A DNA stretch of 5,283 bases from Chloroflexota bacterium. GTDB lineage: Bacteria; Chloroflexota; UBA6077; FW602-bin22; JACQUS01. Below are positions 5,216-5,283 of this stretch, piece by piece. A program made the position numbers and the translations under genes. The notes under the pieces are model-generated. The model was not told the DNA's origin, searched no databases, and saw nothing but the letters and a program-made list of their open reading frames with translations. Where the stretch lies: positions 1-5,283 of the forward strand of contig JACQUS010000016.1 of assembly GCA_016210125.1 (NCBI GenBank), read 5' to 3'. Each line of letters starts with the position of its first letter. The first letter of the stretch is position 1.

Positions 5216-5283
5216 ATGCTTAGCATCCTGATCGGCCTGCCCATCCTTGCGGCACTGCCGCTGCCGTTCGTGCCACGGCAGCA
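5216..5283 (+). CDS. nuoM: NADH-quinone oxidoreductase subunit M, N-terminal end (partial)
   Basis: The frame runs off the right edge after 22 codons. The visible residues, M-L-S-I-L-I-G-L-P-I-L-A-A-L-P-L-P-F-V-P, form the first hydrophobic segment typical of NuoM (ND4/Nqo13), the antiporter-like pump normally encoded straight after nuoL. The ATG is only 4 nt after the hicB-like stop, and a stop at 5201-5203 in the same frame rules out an earlier start. The nearest GAGG (5210-5213) is just 2 nt from the ATG, so initiation probably depends on ribosomes ending the upstream gene. The assignment rests on the short N-terminus and operon order. Confidence 0.8.
   Translation, partial: MLSILIGLPILAALPLPFVPRQ

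Overview
This window is an internal slice of a complex I (nuo, NDH-1) operon on the + strand of a GC-rich bacterium. In order it holds the 3' end of nuoG, complete nuoH, nuoI, nuoJ, nuoK and nuoL, a small HicB-family gene, and the first 22 codons of nuoM. The G-H-I-J-K-L-M order is the standard bacterial one. High GC, a GTG start, an extended -10 promoter motif and the style of the intergenic palindromes would fit a Chloroflexota lineage such as Thermomicrobia/Sphaerobacter, but this placement is an impression that I cannot test here.

Layout: 1-223 is the nuoG C-terminus. 224-451 is a non-coding spacer with a perfect 11-bp hairpin, smaller inverted repeats and a G-tract cluster. 452-1621 is nuoH. 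1622-1772 is a second spacer with a good promoter candidate and overlapping dyads. 1773-4916 is a tightly packed nuoI-J-K-L block (TAATG overlap, then 10-nt and 3-nt gaps). 4917-4989 is a short gap with two hairpins and a Shine-Dalgarno-like sequence that has no start codon. 4990-5211 is the hicB-like gene. nuoM begins at 5216.

How the genes work together: NuoG and NuoI belong to the peripheral arm that carries electrons from NADH (or another donor) through Fe-S clusters. NuoH forms the quinone site at the membrane junction. NuoJ and NuoK link NuoH to the antiporter-like pump subunits NuoL and NuoM.

Three points stand out. (1) NuoL has Gly where the family normally has the TM5 proton-channel Glu, and Ala where it normally has the Arg of the TM6 N-R-x-G-D motif, while its other channel residues are present. 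(2) A lone HicB-family gene with no HicA partner sits between nuoL and nuoM, and its stop codon lies 4 nt from the nuoM start. (3) The nuoG-nuoH and nuoH-nuoI spacers are unusually long for an operon and carry structured or promoter-like DNA. I see no tRNA, rRNA, CRISPR array or insertion sequence.
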